From: Hoeflea_A sp963921345
Lineage (GTDB): Bacteria > Pseudomonadota > Alphaproteobacteria > Rhizobiales > Rhizobiaceae
NCBI GenBank assembly: GCA_963921345.3
Contig: CAWUFE020000006.1
Location: forward strand, 186,001 to 250,000
Length of the DNA stretch: 64,000 bases
Direction of reading: 5' to 3'
Part shown: one piece after another, positions 42,221 through 51,345 of the stretch
How positions within the stretch are numbered: the first letter of the stretch is position 1
How the letters are laid out: each line of letters opens with the position of its first letter
The notes under the pieces: model-generated
What the model saw: only the letters and a program-made list of their open reading frames with translations
Databases searched by the model: none
What the model was told of the DNA's origin: nothing
Translations under genes and position numbers: made by a program

Positions 42221-42748
42221 TCATGCCGGATCCGGGTGTCTTGACCTGCCGGCCAGGTCTTCGTGGCCGGCAAGGCCTGCGACAACCTTGTAGATGTTGA
42301 TCAGCGACCACAGGCCGAAACCGATCGGCAACATGAAATAGCCGGGCCAGTCGGGAACTCTCACATCCAGTTCAAGAACGTAGGAATTGTTCTGATATTT
42401 GTGCACGGCATCGAGGAGAAAGCCGTATGCGGCGCCACCCGTGGCAATCGCCACGACAAGCCGGACGGCCATCAGGTTCCATTTCTGCAGCCTCGCGGGC
42501 AGGATGTTGTAGAACACGTCGACGGCGATATGCTTGTCGAGCTTCTCGGCCAGGGCGACGGGAAGAAAGGAAATGGCCGCCATGTAGTAGTTGGCCACGA
42601 TCGCTCCGGTGGCTGGAAGCGACGTTGAAAACAGATTTATCAGGAACACGTCCACGGAAATCTGAACGATCATCAAGACGACGGCGACCGCCCCAACGAT
42701 CGTTGTGGCGGCCACCAGTCTCGACAGCAGAATACCGACAAAGTTCAT
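42221..42748 (-). CDS. dctQ: TRAP transporter small permease DctQ
   Basis: The 175-residue four-helix membrane protein has VANYYMAAISFLPVALAEKLDKHIAVDVFYN in the middle and LPIGFGLWSLINIYKVVAG at the last helix, as in DctQ. It lies 25 bp after dctP and before dctM, all leftward. Confidence 0.87.
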   Translation of the reverse strand: MNFVGILLSRLVAATTIVGAVAVVLMIVQISVDVFLINLFSTSLPATGAIVANYYMAAISFLPVALAEKLDKHIAVDVFYNILPARLQKWNLMAVRLVVAIATGGAAYGFLLDAVHKYQNNSYVLELDVRVPDWPGYFMLPIGFGLWSLINIYKVVAGLAGHEDLAGRSRHPDPA

Positions 42749-42773
42749 GGTGATACGCTGCCGGCTTTCCGAT

Positions 42774-43895
42774 CTATTCTAGCGTTGACACGTCGACCTT
42801 ATCATAGATCTGCTCCTGGTAGAGCTTTGCGACGGCGTCGACATCGGTCGGATCGATGCCCTTCACCAGTCCGCGCCATTTGTCGATGAGGGCAAGCAGG
42901 CGATCGCCATGGTCATTCGCATCCGGGATCGTGTCATCCTGCTGGGCGGCGGCGATGACATCCTTGATGTTGTTTTCCCTGAACAGATCGATCGACGTGC
43001 GAATGGATGCCGGCGTCTCCACTTCCATCACATTCAGCTCGGCGGCATTGGCGGCAAGCTTGCGATCGTTGGCCGTGTAGTTGACCGTCGCGTAGGCAAG
43101 CGCCTCGTTGGCGGCATTCAGGAAGACACGCTTGTTTTCCGGCGACAGCGATTTCCAGAAATCGAGATTGATGTTGAACATCGAGTTGCCGCCATAGATC
43201 CCGATCGGCGCGTCATAGACATATTCCACATGATCGCCGAGCGAGTAGGTCTTGATGATGTCCCACAGATGGATGTTTCCCTCCAGCCGGCCGCTGGAGA
43301 GTGCTTCGTACACTTCACCTACATTCACCGAAATCGCCGATGCATCCCACTGGCCAACCAGTTTGTTGAAGGCGCTGAAGCCGCGAATCTTCATCCCCTT
43401 CAGGTCACTGACATCCTCCAGCAGCGTCTTGGACATCAGCACGTATGAGGACACGACGGCAAAGCCCGTAAAGGCCTGATTCCTGCGCCTGAACTCATCC
43501 AGGCAAGGCTCGCAGGTGAAGATGAACTCGGTCATGGCCCCGCCGACGACAACCGGTTCGACGACCGTTGCAACAATGTCGATTGCATAGTTCGTCAGGG
43601 GGAATTCACCACGCACATAGGCCGGCACCATGTAACCGATCTGGGCGGTGCCATTGGTCAGACCCTCGGTGGTCTCCGCGTAGCTCAACAGGGTACCGGC
43701 AAACACTTTGCCGGTGTATTCGCCGCCCGTTCCTTCTTCGATCCTTTCGGCAAAGAGGCGCATGCCTCGCTGGAGAGCGCCATCTCCGGAAGCGCCCATC
43801 ACGATGCGTACTTCCTCAGCCAGCACCGAAACCGGCGCCAGGGCCGTGGCAACCCCAAATGCAGCCGCAACAAATGCAGACTTCACATTCCTCAT
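42774..43895 (-). CDS. dctP: TRAP transporter substrate-binding protein DctP
   Basis: ATG 43895 follows GGGAGG at 8-base spacing; a GTG three codons upstream is less likely. The 373-residue protein has a signal peptide of about 26 residues (to SVLAEE). DctP marks are GLTNGTAQIGYM and the substrate Arg in KGMKIRGFSAF. A CEPC segment after residue 125 might form a disulfide, which is uncommon in the family. It diverges from the aldolase operon across a region with the TTTTCTA motif. Confidence 0.91.
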   Translation of the reverse strand: MRNVKSAFVAAAFGVATALAPVSVLAEEVRIVMGASGDGALQRGMRLFAERIEEGTGGEYTGKVFAGTLLSYAETTEGLTNGTAQIGYMVPAYVRGEFPLTNYAIDIVATVVEPVVVGGAMTEFIFTCEPCLDEFRRRNQAFTGFAVVSSYVLMSKTLLEDVSDLKGMKIRGFSAFNKLVGQWDASAISVNVGEVYEALSSGRLEGNIHLWDIIKTYSLGDHVEYVYDAPIGIYGGNSMFNINLDFWKSLSPENKRVFLNAANEALAYATVNYTANDRKLAANAAELNVMEVETPASIRTSIDLFRENNIKDVIAAAQQDDTIPDANDHGDRLLALIDKWRGLVKGIDPTDVDAVAKLYQEQIYDKVDVSTLE

Positions 43896-44252
43896 GACAC
43901 ACACCTCCCGAGATTCCTTTTGATTGATCGATAACGAGACTATCGGTCGGCATTGGTTTTGTCCATAAAAAATAAATATTTTCTAGAGAAACAAACAATG
44001 GTATCAATTTCGCCGACGACGCGATGCGGCGAAGACCGAGTTCGGCGGCTTTCAAGACGGGGAATTGGCAAATGACGCCAGGAATGAGACTCTCTTGTCC
44101 TGGTGTCTGTGCGAGGGAAGCGATGACCCGACCGCCGGACGGCTCCCGGCGACCCGGAGGTCCTGTCAGCTTGCCGCGGGAAGCCGAAAATCGCGACCGC
44201 GCGAACGGAATTGGAATCGATCGACCGTTATCAGGCAAAGGGAGGCAGTGCC
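43896..44252. other. Divergent intergenic region of dctP and the aldolase operon
   Basis: This 357-bp region has no gene that I can support. It holds the TTTTCTAGAGAAA site at 43979-43991 in an AT-rich island (about 43960-44000), which is the likely promoter zone for dctP. The right part is GC-rich with no clear signal until the GGGAGG ribosome site before 44253. Confidence 0.6.
43979..43991 (+). promoter_or_regulatory. IclR-type candidate operator, copy 1 of 3
   Basis: TTTTCTAGAGAAA is nearly palindromic. Closely related 13-mers are found at 50500-50512 (next to iclR) and, on the other strand, at 51544-51557 (before the CoA-transferase operon). It lies 84 bp before the dctP ATG and upstream of the divergent aldolase operon. 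Confidence 0.6.
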
Positions 44253-44954
44253 ATGGTCAAGGAAAATGAAGATCTGCGAGCACAGGTGTTGGAGGCTTGC
44301 AGGGGTATGGCCGCATACGGCCTGGGGTCGGGTCTCGGCGGTCATGTTTCTGTGCGATATCCGGACGAGCCCTATTTCTATATGCACGTGTTCGAACGAA
44401 CATTCGAGGAAATGCAGCTGGAGGATATCATCCTGATCGATTTCGACGGCAATCCCGTCAACTCGAATAGGGCGCCCAGCATCGGGATCGATTTCCACCA
44501 TGGCATTTACAAACAGCGCCCGGACGTGCAGTCCGTTGTGCACTCCCACGGTTTCTGGATCACGGCACAGGCAGCCTATGCGCGCCCCCCGCGGATCTTT
44601 GCCAACGTATCCACCGTGTTTTACGAACGGACCGTCATCAGTCCCAATGACGATTTCGAGTCGATCGGCAAGGCGCTGGGCGACGATGATATCGCGATCG
44701 TCATTCCCTGGCACGGTGCGATAACGGTCGGCAGCAGCCTGGGCGAGGCGGTCGCACGCCACGTCGTCTTCGACTATACGGCGCGCATGGACGTCACCCT
44801 TCCCCCGCACACGCCGACGATGCCCCACAGTCAATGCGCTCATCTGCAGGCCATCGTGGAACGGGCCGATTACTACAACGAGACCTGGAAACTGGTTCAG
44901 CGCAAGGCGAAAGCCGCCTACAACGGAAGCCGCGTCGTCCCGATGTTTACCTAA
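44253..44954 (+). CDS. Class II aldolase/adducin-family protein
   Basis: ATG 44253 follows GGGAGG. The 233-residue protein has GLGGHVSVRYP near residue 30, HSHG near 100 and WHGAIT near 155; the His residues of these motifs bind the divalent metal in class II (fuculose-phosphate type) aldolases. Members also act as decarboxylases or demethylases. It heads the operon with SDR, ligase, thiolase-like and DUF35 genes, so it may supply or cleave a hydroxy acid there. The activity is not certain. Confidence 0.85.
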   Translation: MVKENEDLRAQVLEACRGMAAYGLGSGLGGHVSVRYPDEPYFYMHVFERTFEEMQLEDIILIDFDGNPVNSNRAPSIGIDFHHGIYKQRPDVQSVVHSHGFWITAQAAYARPPRIFANVSTVFYERTVISPNDDFESIGKALGDDDIAIVIPWHGAITVGSSLGEAVARHVVFDYTARMDVTLPPHTPTMPHSQCAHLQAIVERADYYNETWKLVQRKAKAAYNGSRVVPMFT

Positions 44955-44989
44955 CCACGCGGGAGTGTGGATCTGAAATCGAGGATTCG

Positions 44990-45748
44990 GTGGCAAAAGG
45001 TCAGGCATTTTCACTGGACCGGAAAGTGGCATTGGTGGCAGGCAGCACCGCCGGCATCGGCATGGCGATTGCCGAAGGCCTTACCGAAGCCGGTGCTCGC
45101 GTCGCTGTCAACGGCCGCAACGGTGAGCGCGTTTCGGCCGTAGCCGGAAGACTGCCCGGAGCGATCGAAGCCGCGTTCGATGTCACCGATCATAATGCAG
45201 CCGAGCGGACATTCGATGCGGTAATCCGGCAAACGGGCCGGTTCGACATTCTGGTCTACTGCGTCGGAGTGCGGGATCGCCGCCCGGCGGCCGAGATCGA
45301 CCCGGAGGCTTTCCGCCGGATTCTGGAAGCCAATACCGTTTCGGCCTATCAGCTTGCGCGGCTGGCCACCGAAAGAATGACCCATCCCGAATGCGGCAGG
45401 CTTGTTTTCGTGTCGTCCACCGCTGCGGCGAGACCGTTTCGCGGCGACCCCGCCTACGCCTCGTCAAAAGCCGCAATGGAGAGCCTTGCCCGGTCGCTTG
45501 CTTTCGAATTCGGCCCTTCGGGGACGACGGCGAATGTCATCGCGCCCGGCTTCGTCGCAACGGAGTTCAACCGGGGGCTGGCGCAGGAAAAAGCCGTCAG
45601 GGACTTTGTCGAAAATCGCATTCCTTCGCGTCGCTGGGCACGGCCCGAAGAAATCGCGAATGTCGCCGTTTTTCTGGCCTCGGACGCCGCCAGCTACGTC
45701 AACGGTCACGTGCTGGCCGTCGATGCCGGAATGTCGGTCATTTTGTGA
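44990..45748 (+). CDS. Short-chain dehydrogenase/reductase
   Basis: GTG 44990 with GAGG at 44981 is the likely start; the longer frame overlaps the aldolase gene. The 252-residue SDR has AGSTAGIG near residue 20 (normally TGxxxGIG), VYCVG in place of NNAG, Ser in FVSSTAAARPFRG and YASSK. It is the second gene of the operon and could oxidise a hydroxyl for the CoA-linked steps. Confidence 0.87.
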   Translation: MAKGQAFSLDRKVALVAGSTAGIGMAIAEGLTEAGARVAVNGRNGERVSAVAGRLPGAIEAAFDVTDHNAAERTFDAVIRQTGRFDILVYCVGVRDRRPAAEIDPEAFRRILEANTVSAYQLARLATERMTHPECGRLVFVSSTAAARPFRGDPAYASSKAAMESLARSLAFEFGPSGTTANVIAPGFVATEFNRGLAQEKAVRDFVENRIPSRRWARPEEIANVAVFLASDAASYVNGHVLAVDAGMSVIL

Positions 45749-45762
45749 GCTGCGTGTCAGAA

Positions 45763-47379
45763 ATGGTTGCAACAGTCTATGAGCAATTCCGCGCCGCGGC
45801 CGAGATGTCGCCGGATCTTCCCTTTCTCAGCTATCCGGCATCCGAAGACCGGGGATATTTGCGCCAAGGTCGGGAATATTCCTATGGCGACAGTCTTGAA
45901 ACGATCGATGAGCTTGCCGCCAAGTACGAGAGGGCCGGTTACCGGCCGGGTCATCGCGTGGCGTTGCTGTTCGGAAACCGGCCCGACCATTTCTGGCATC
46001 TGCTGGCGCTCAACCGGATCGGCGCGAGCGCCGTGCCGCTCAACCCGGCCTATCTCGATCACGAACTGCACTACGGCATCGAATTCGCAGAGTGTGCGAT
46101 GGTAGCGGCAGCCGGAGCGAGAGTGGCCGACCTTCGCCGGGTTGTCGCGCAAATGGAGGAACCGGTCGCGGTCGTCGACGTCGATGATGAACCCGACATT
46201 TTGCCTGCACCGAGCCGCGAACCGGCTCGAACTTCCGGTTCAAAGGGCGACCGGGAAGCGCTGATCATTTACACGTCCGGGACGACGGGACGCCCCAAGG
46301 GCTGCATGATATCCAACACGTCCTGTCTGGCGGCCGGCGAAAGCTACGGCACGGCCGGCGGCCTGATCAACTTTGAAGCCGGGCACGATCGTCTCTACAT
46401 CCCCTTGCCCACGTTCCATATGAACGTGTCCGTCTATACGCTGAATACGATGACGCGGTTGCGCAACTGCATCGTTCTGCAGGATCGGTTTCGGGCGTCG
46501 ACCTGGTGGTCCGATATCGTTTCGACGGGCGCCACGTGCGTTCACTACATGGGCATTATCCCGCCCCTCCTCGTGAAATCCGAAAAGTCCGCCGATGAAA
46601 CCCGACATCGCGTAAAGTTCGGCCAGGGCGCCGGCGTCGATCCGGTCGTCCGGGAGGCATTCGAGGAGCGGTTCGGCTTCCCTCTCATCGAAGCCTGGGG
46701 AATGACCGAGACGTCGCGCGCGATCCAGAACTGCCGCGAACCGCGGGATCCGGACGGCCGCGCGTTCGGCCGCGTTCGAGCCCCCCTCGAAGTCCGCATC
46801 GTCGATGATGACGACAAACCGTTGCCGCCGGGAACGCCGGGAGAACTGATCGTCCGGTGTCAGGGGCCAAACCCGCGCCACGGATTCTTTTCGGGATATC
46901 TGAAGCAGCCTGAAGAAACCGAAAGAGCCTGGCGCGGCGGCTGGTTTCATACCGGAGACATCGTCAGGCAGCGGGAGGACGGGATGCTTTATTTCGTCGA
47001 CCGCAAGAAGAACATCATTCGCAGAAGCGGCGAAAATATCGCCGCGGCCGAAGTCGAGGAAGCGCTGATCGAAAATCCGGCGGTCAAGAGCGTTGCGGTG
47101 TTGGCCGTCGAGGACGAGTTTCACGACGAAGAGATCCTGGCCTGTATCGTGCGGATGCCGGGCATCGATGCCACCGAGGAAACGGCAACCTCGATTTGCA
47201 AGGCCGCCGGTGACCGACTGGTCAGATACAAGCTGCCTGCCTGGGTCAGTTTCGTCGACGAGATCCCGGTGACGAGCACGCAGAAGATTCAGAAAAGCGC
47301 GATTTTTCCGGAAGGCGTCGATCCCAGGAAAGACCCGCGTACGATCGATACGCGTTCTCTCAAGCGCAGGAAGGGTTAG
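45763..47379 (+). CDS. AMP-dependent acyl-CoA synthetase
   Basis: ATG 45763 is my choice; GTG at 45754 or 45745 (overlapping the SDR stop) are options because no ribosome site is strong. The 538-residue enzyme has the P-loop-like IIYTSGTTGRPKG, the adenine motif EAWGMTETSR, GGWFHTGDIV, DRKKNIIRRSGENIAAAEVE and the catalytic Lys near the C-terminus in TSTQKIQKS. It forms a CoA thioester of a carboxylic acid to enter the thiolase-like/DUF35 steps. Confidence 0.92.
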   Translation: MVATVYEQFRAAAEMSPDLPFLSYPASEDRGYLRQGREYSYGDSLETIDELAAKYERAGYRPGHRVALLFGNRPDHFWHLLALNRIGASAVPLNPAYLDHELHYGIEFAECAMVAAAGARVADLRRVVAQMEEPVAVVDVDDEPDILPAPSREPARTSGSKGDREALIIYTSGTTGRPKGCMISNTSCLAAGESYGTAGGLINFEAGHDRLYIPLPTFHMNVSVYTLNTMTRLRNCIVLQDRFRASTWWSDIVSTGATCVHYMGIIPPLLVKSEKSADETRHRVKFGQGAGVDPVVREAFEERFGFPLIEAWGMTETSRAIQNCREPRDPDGRAFGRVRAPLEVRIVDDDDKPLPPGTPGELIVRCQGPNPRHGFFSGYLKQPEETERAWRGGWFHTGDIVRQREDGMLYFVDRKKNIIRRSGENIAAAEVEEALIENPAVKSVAVLAVEDEFHDEEILACIVRMPGIDATEETATSICKAAGDRLVRYKLPAWVSFVDEIPVTSTQKIQKSAIFPEGVDPRKDPRTIDTRSLKRRKG

Positions 47380-47383
47380 GGCG

Positions 47384-48544
47384 ATGCCGGATCCGGTTTG
47401 TATTGTCGGAGTCTACGAACATCCGACGCGGCTGGCGACCGGGCAATCCGTGCCGCAGCTTCATGCAGAAGTCGCCATCGGCGCGCTCAAGGACGCGGGG
47501 CTTTCGAAAGACGATGTCGACGGCTATTTCTGCGCCAGCGATGCGCCGGGTATCGGCCCCTTGTCCATACTGGAATACATGGGGTTAAGCGTCAGCTACG
47601 CGGACTCGACCGATATCGGCGGATCGTCGCCGATTGCCCATGTCGGTCATGCCATGCGCGCCATTCGCGAAGGCAAATGCAACGTCGCGTTGATCACGTC
47701 CGCCGGCCGGCCGCGGGCAGAAGCGCAGGCGCCGGGCGATCTGGCCGAGTTGCCGGAATATCCGGAATCGGCCTTCGAAGTCCCCTACCGGGCTGCCCTC
47801 GCGCCGTCCTATGCGATGTGCGCGCAGCGGCACATGCATCAATTCGGTACGACCAGCGAGCAACTCGCCTGGATCAAGGTCGCGATGTCCAACCACGCAA
47901 AGCACAATCCGAACGCGTTGTTGCCGAAGGAAGTCACCGTGAGCGACGTACTGAACTCGCCGCTGATCGCCGATCCGTTGCATCGTCTCGATTGCTGCGT
48001 GATGACCGACGGCGGCGGCGCGGTGATAGTGGCCAGGGAAGAGATCGCCAGATCTCTCGACCGGCCTCTGGTGAAGGTTCGCGGCGTCGGCGAAGCGGTG
48101 AAGTTCAACCTTGGATCGGATATCGATCTGACCACCAGCGCCGTCCGGCAGTCGGCGGCCAGTGCCTATGAGGAGGCTGGGGTCACGCCGGACGAAATCA
48201 AATATCTGTCCACCTATGACAGTTTCACGATCACCGTTCTGATCGCAATCGAGGATCTGGGTTTTTGCGAAAAGGGACAAGGCGGCCGCTTCGTCGCCGA
48301 TGGCAATCTGATCAGCGGAGTCGGACGGCTGCCGGTCAACACGGATGGCGGCGGTTTGTGCAACAACCACCCGGCCCATCGCGGCGGCGTGACCAAGGTG
48401 ATCGAAACCGTCCGTCAGTTGCGCGGGGAAGCCCATCCGGCCGTTCAGGTCGAGAACTGCGATCTGGCGATTGCCAACGGCCTCGGCGGCATGCTCGACC
48501 GGCGCCATGGCGGCGCGACCGCAATCCTCGAGAGGATCGCATGA
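47384..48544 (+). CDS. SCP2-type thiolase-like protein without catalytic Cys (Ltp2/retro-aldolase type)
   Basis: The 386-residue protein has the thiolase fold of the lipid-transfer (SCP2/Ltp) branch. The place of the nucleophilic Cys reads DIGGSSPIAH, so a normal thiolase reaction is excluded. The segment TYDSFTITVLIAIEDLGF (Tyr278) matches the catalytic Tyr region of Ltp2, which cleaves hydroxyacyl-CoA by retro-aldol together with a DUF35 partner. The next gene, overlapping by ATGA, is such a DUF35 protein. I infer an acyl-CoA aldolase acting on a branched or cyclic substrate. Confidence 0.86.
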   Translation: MPDPVCIVGVYEHPTRLATGQSVPQLHAEVAIGALKDAGLSKDDVDGYFCASDAPGIGPLSILEYMGLSVSYADSTDIGGSSPIAHVGHAMRAIREGKCNVALITSAGRPRAEAQAPGDLAELPEYPESAFEVPYRAALAPSYAMCAQRHMHQFGTTSEQLAWIKVAMSNHAKHNPNALLPKEVTVSDVLNSPLIADPLHRLDCCVMTDGGGAVIVAREEIARSLDRPLVKVRGVGEAVKFNLGSDIDLTTSAVRQSAASAYEEAGVTPDEIKYLSTYDSFTITVLIAIEDLGFCEKGQGGRFVADGNLISGVGRLPVNTDGGGLCNNHPAHRGGVTKVIETVRQLRGEAHPAVQVENCDLAIANGLGGMLDRRHGGATAILERIA

Positions 48545-48945
48545 TGCAGATCAGCGAAGACGCAATCCGCGCGCCGGTAAGAACGCCTGAAACACAGGCC
48601 TTCTGGGATGCGGCAAGCGAGCGGCGGCTTTTGTATGCGGAATGCCGCGGCTGCGGAAAGCCGCATTTCTACCCGCGCCGTGTCTGCCCCTTCTGCTTTT
48701 CCGAACACGTCGATTGGAAGCCGTCATCCGGGCTTGCGCAGATTTACGCCTTCAGTCTGTTTCGCAAGGGCAGCCCGCCGTATGTTTCGGCTTGGGTTAC
48801 CCTGGATGAGGGCGTGTCGATACTGACGAACATCACCGACTGCGATGCCGAATCGCTGTGTATCGGAGACAGGGTGGAGGTCGTTTTCAAGCCCGCCGCC
48901 GATGGTCAGTTGACGCCGCTGTTCAAACCGCTGAATAACCCTTGA
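48541..48945 (+). CDS. DUF35 OB-fold/zinc-ribbon protein, partner of the thiolase-like protein
   Basis: ATG 48541 overlaps the upstream stop (ATGA). The 134-residue protein has a four-Cys zinc ribbon (CRGCGKPHFYPRRVCPFC, about residues 35-52) and an OB-fold C-part (AWVTLDEGVSILTNI, IGDRVEVVFKP). DUF35 subunits are required for folding or activity of Cys-less thiolase-like aldolases and of acetoacetyl synthases. Gene pairing is tight, so they form one complex. Confidence 0.9.
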   Translation: MMQISEDAIRAPVRTPETQAFWDAASERRLLYAECRGCGKPHFYPRRVCPFCFSEHVDWKPSSGLAQIYAFSLFRKGSPPYVSAWVTLDEGVSILTNITDCDAESLCIGDRVEVVFKPAADGQLTPLFKPLNNP

Positions 48946-49003
48946 CGAACACCGCTCTCACCGCCGGCCCATAGCGCCGTGCGTTCAAAGGGGAAGTACG
49001 CAA

Positions 49004-49591
49004 ATGCTGCCTCCATCAAACAAAAGCCGCAAGCAGAACCACCGCCGGACACTGACCGTCGAAAGCTTCGAATGCGATGATGGCAGCATTGACCTGGAAC
49101 TTCGGCTCGTCGACCAGAAACGCTTTGGTTTTGTCGATCGTGAGCGTGGCAAACTGGAGCCAGGCGAACCGGTACACGCCATCAACGTGCGGATTTCGGT
49201 GAACCAGGATCTGGAAGTTCTGAATATCGAAACCGATCTTGAAGCGATGCCGTTTGCGTTCTGCCAGGGTGGGGATGCGAACGCATCCGGACTGATCGGC
49301 AGTCGGCTGGACAGGGGTTGGCGCAGATCGGTGCGTGAAGCCATGGGGTCGACGAAGGGCTGCACACATTTGTCGGAGCTCCTAGCCCTCGCGCCGACGG
49401 TTGCTTTCCAGACAAAGGCCATTCGCCGTGAACATGCAGATCGTCCGATCGGCGACGACGATGCCCATCACGCCGGCCCGCCGTTTTTCGTCGGCGGATG
49501 TCACAGCTGGGCGATCGACAGTCCAGTGACGGCCGAGTACTTCCCCCAATTCAGCTCCGGCAGCGGAAAATCGCACGACGACGGCCGCTAG
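49004..49591 (+). CDS. DUF2889-family protein
   Basis: The 195-residue protein has the DUF2889 pattern: RRTLTVESFECDDGSIDLELRLVD at the start, PVHAINVRISVNQDLEVLNIE, then SRLDRGWRRSVREAMGSTKGCTHLSELL. The Cys and His in GCTHL are conserved. The family is of unknown function but often sits beside CoA-ligase and thiolase genes of aromatic or alicyclic degradation. ATG 49004 follows AGGGGAA. It ends the operon 12 bp from the convergent SDR. Confidence 0.85.
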   Translation: MLPPSNKSRKQNHRRTLTVESFECDDGSIDLELRLVDQKRFGFVDRERGKLEPGEPVHAINVRISVNQDLEVLNIETDLEAMPFAFCQGGDANASGLIGSRLDRGWRRSVREAMGSTKGCTHLSELLALAPTVAFQTKAIRREHADRPIGDDDAHHAGPPFFVGGCHSWAIDSPVTAEYFPQFSSGSGKSHDDGR

Positions 49592-49603
49592 CCGCGATTG
49601 CCG

Positions 49604-50371
49604 CTACTTCGGCGGCATGCGGCAACCGCCGTCGATGCGAATGGTCTCGCCATTCAGCATCGGGTTTTCGACGCAATGCGTGACAAGATCCGCGAATTCC
49701 TCAGGGTCTCCCAGCCGCGCCGGAAACGGGATGTTCTCGATCACCGACTGCTTGAGATGCTCGGGCAGGTCCACTGCCATCGGCGTTTCGAACATTCCCG
49801 GCGCAATCGCAAGGACCCGGATTCCATGACGGGCAAGATCGCGCGCCATGGGCAGCGTCATGCCGACGACACCCGATTTCGACGCGGAATAGGCCACGTG
49901 GCCGATCTGGCCGTCGAACGCGGCAATGGAGGCGGTGTTGACGATGACCCCGCGCTCGCCATCCGAATTCATCGGCTCCAGCGCCGCCATACCGGCTGCC
50001 GACTGGCTCGCCACATTGAAAGTGCCCATCAAATTGATCCGCAGCACTCTTTCGAAAACGGCCGCGTCATGCGGGTCGCCCTTGTGCAGCGTCGTCCGGG
50101 CAATCGCAATCCCCGCGCAGTTGATGCAAATCCTCTCCCGACCAAGAGCCGCGCGAACGGTATCCAGGGCCGATGCGACGCTGAGCGTGTCGCCGACATC
50201 ACAGTGGGTATAGAAACCTCCGATGCTACCCGCCAGCTCCTCGCCCCGGCCATCATCCATGTCGAGGACCGCCACGCTGGCGCCGAGCCGACTGAACTTC
50301 CTTGCAACAGCTGCGCCCAATCCGGAAGCCCCGCCCGTGACGATGGCGGTAACGTGACTATCGATGATCAT
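49604..50371 (-). CDS. SDR, 3-hydroxyacyl-CoA dehydrogenase type II-like
   Basis: The 255-residue SDR has TGGASGLG (residues 12-19), Asp in LDMDD for NAD, INCAG, NTASIAAFDGQIGHVAYSASK with the Ser-Tyr-Lys triad, and the C-terminal IRIDGGCRMPPK. The AAFDGQIGHVAYSASKSG segment is typical of the HSD10/3-hydroxyacyl-CoA dehydrogenase II branch. It diverges from iclR with a shared promoter region, so IclR probably controls it. It may carry out the dehydrogenation of a hydroxyacyl-CoA intermediate. Confidence 0.9.
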   Translation of the reverse strand: MIIDSHVTAIVTGGASGLGAAVARKFSRLGASVAVLDMDDGRGEELAGSIGGFYTHCDVGDTLSVASALDTVRAALGRERICINCAGIAIARTTLHKGDPHDAAVFERVLRINLMGTFNVASQSAAGMAALEPMNSDGERGVIVNTASIAAFDGQIGHVAYSASKSGVVGMTLPMARDLARHGIRVLAIAPGMFETPMAVDLPEHLKQSVIENIPFPARLGDPEEFADLVTHCVENPMLNGETIRIDGGCRMPPK

Positions 50372-50499
50372 TCATCTCTCCAAGCCAGGGCGGCGGCAAT
50401 GCTGAACGACCTTTCGTGACGCAGCGCTCGCGGGTGCACTTCCAGCAGATGAAAGTTGTGATGGCGGGCTGTCGTATGCAATAAGGAGGTCCAGCCAGA

Positions 50500-50512
50500 T
50501 TTTCTAGAGGCA
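50500..50512 (+). promoter_or_regulatory. IclR-type candidate operator, copy 2 of 3
   Basis: TTTTCTAGAGGCA lies between the divergent SDR (start 50371) and iclR (start 50542), 30 bp before the iclR start. It matches the 13-mer at 43979 in 11 positions. The position suits autoregulation of iclR. Confidence 0.6.
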
Positions 50513-50541
50513 AAAACCAGACAAAAGCGGAGTGACGCTGG

Positions 50542-51345
50542 GTGAGCAGGGCGGACCTTGACGCCGACAAGGCGCGAGACGAGAAACAAGGCACATCGAT
50601 CAAGCGTGTCCCTGCAGTCAAGCGTGCAGCGGCGATTCTTTGGGAGCTGGCCGATCGTCCCACACCCATGAACCTGTCGCAGATCTCGCGAGCCGTCGGC
50701 ATCATTCCCAGCACATGTCTGCACATATTGAGGGAACTTGCCTCGGCGCGTCTTGTCTCGTACGACGTCAATTCGAAGACCTATCAGCTCGGGTCGGGCA
50801 TTACCGACCTTGCAAAAAGCGCACTGCGTCTCAACGATTTCGCCGAACTCGCCAAGCCTCGACTGCAAGCGATCGCCAACCGTTTCGTCATGACCGCGAC
50901 GGCCACGTCGAAGATCGACGACCAGCACCTCGCTCTGGTGGCGTTTGCAAATCCGCCCAATTCCATTTCGCTCAACGTTACGTTGGGCGGTCGGGTTCCG
51001 CTGATGTCGGGTGCGTCCGGTCGCTGCTTCGCCGCCTTTGGAAGCATGACCGAAAAACAAATCCGGCAGAATTTCGCCAAGGTAAAGTGGGTTCGACCGA
51101 TTGACCACGAAACCTGGGCCGAAGAAGTGGAGCAAACCCGGATTGATGGGTTCTCCGAAGACCGCGAAGGCTTCGTCAATGGCGTGTCCGCGATAGCGGT
51201 ACCGGTTTTCATGCCCGACGGCAGCGTTTCTCACACCATTGGCGTATATGCCATCACGGCACAGCTCGAAGCGATCGACCGGGAAGAGCTTGTGGCCGCC
51301 CTGAAGCAGTCTGCCGAAGACATCCACCGCAGAATGAGCCGGTAG
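50542..51345 (+). CDS. IclR-family transcriptional regulator
   Basis: The 267-residue protein starts at GTG 50542. The N-terminal winged helix covers about residues 22-85 (VKRAAAILWELADRPTPMNLSQISRAVGIIPSTC and then LRELASARLVSYD in the wing). The effector domain follows, with GRVPLMSGASGRCFAAFGSM and VSAIAVPVFMPDGSVSHTIGVYA. IclR proteins bind small acids or CoA esters and control divergent catabolic genes. It is the only clear classical regulator in the window and sits between operons carrying the TTTTCTA motif. Confidence 0.94.
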   Translation: MSRADLDADKARDEKQGTSIKRVPAVKRAAAILWELADRPTPMNLSQISRAVGIIPSTCLHILRELASARLVSYDVNSKTYQLGSGITDLAKSALRLNDFAELAKPRLQAIANRFVMTATATSKIDDQHLALVAFANPPNSISLNVTLGGRVPLMSGASGRCFAAFGSMTEKQIRQNFAKVKWVRPIDHETWAEEVEQTRIDGFSEDREGFVNGVSAIAVPVFMPDGSVSHTIGVYAITAQLEAIDREELVAALKQSAEDIHRRMSR

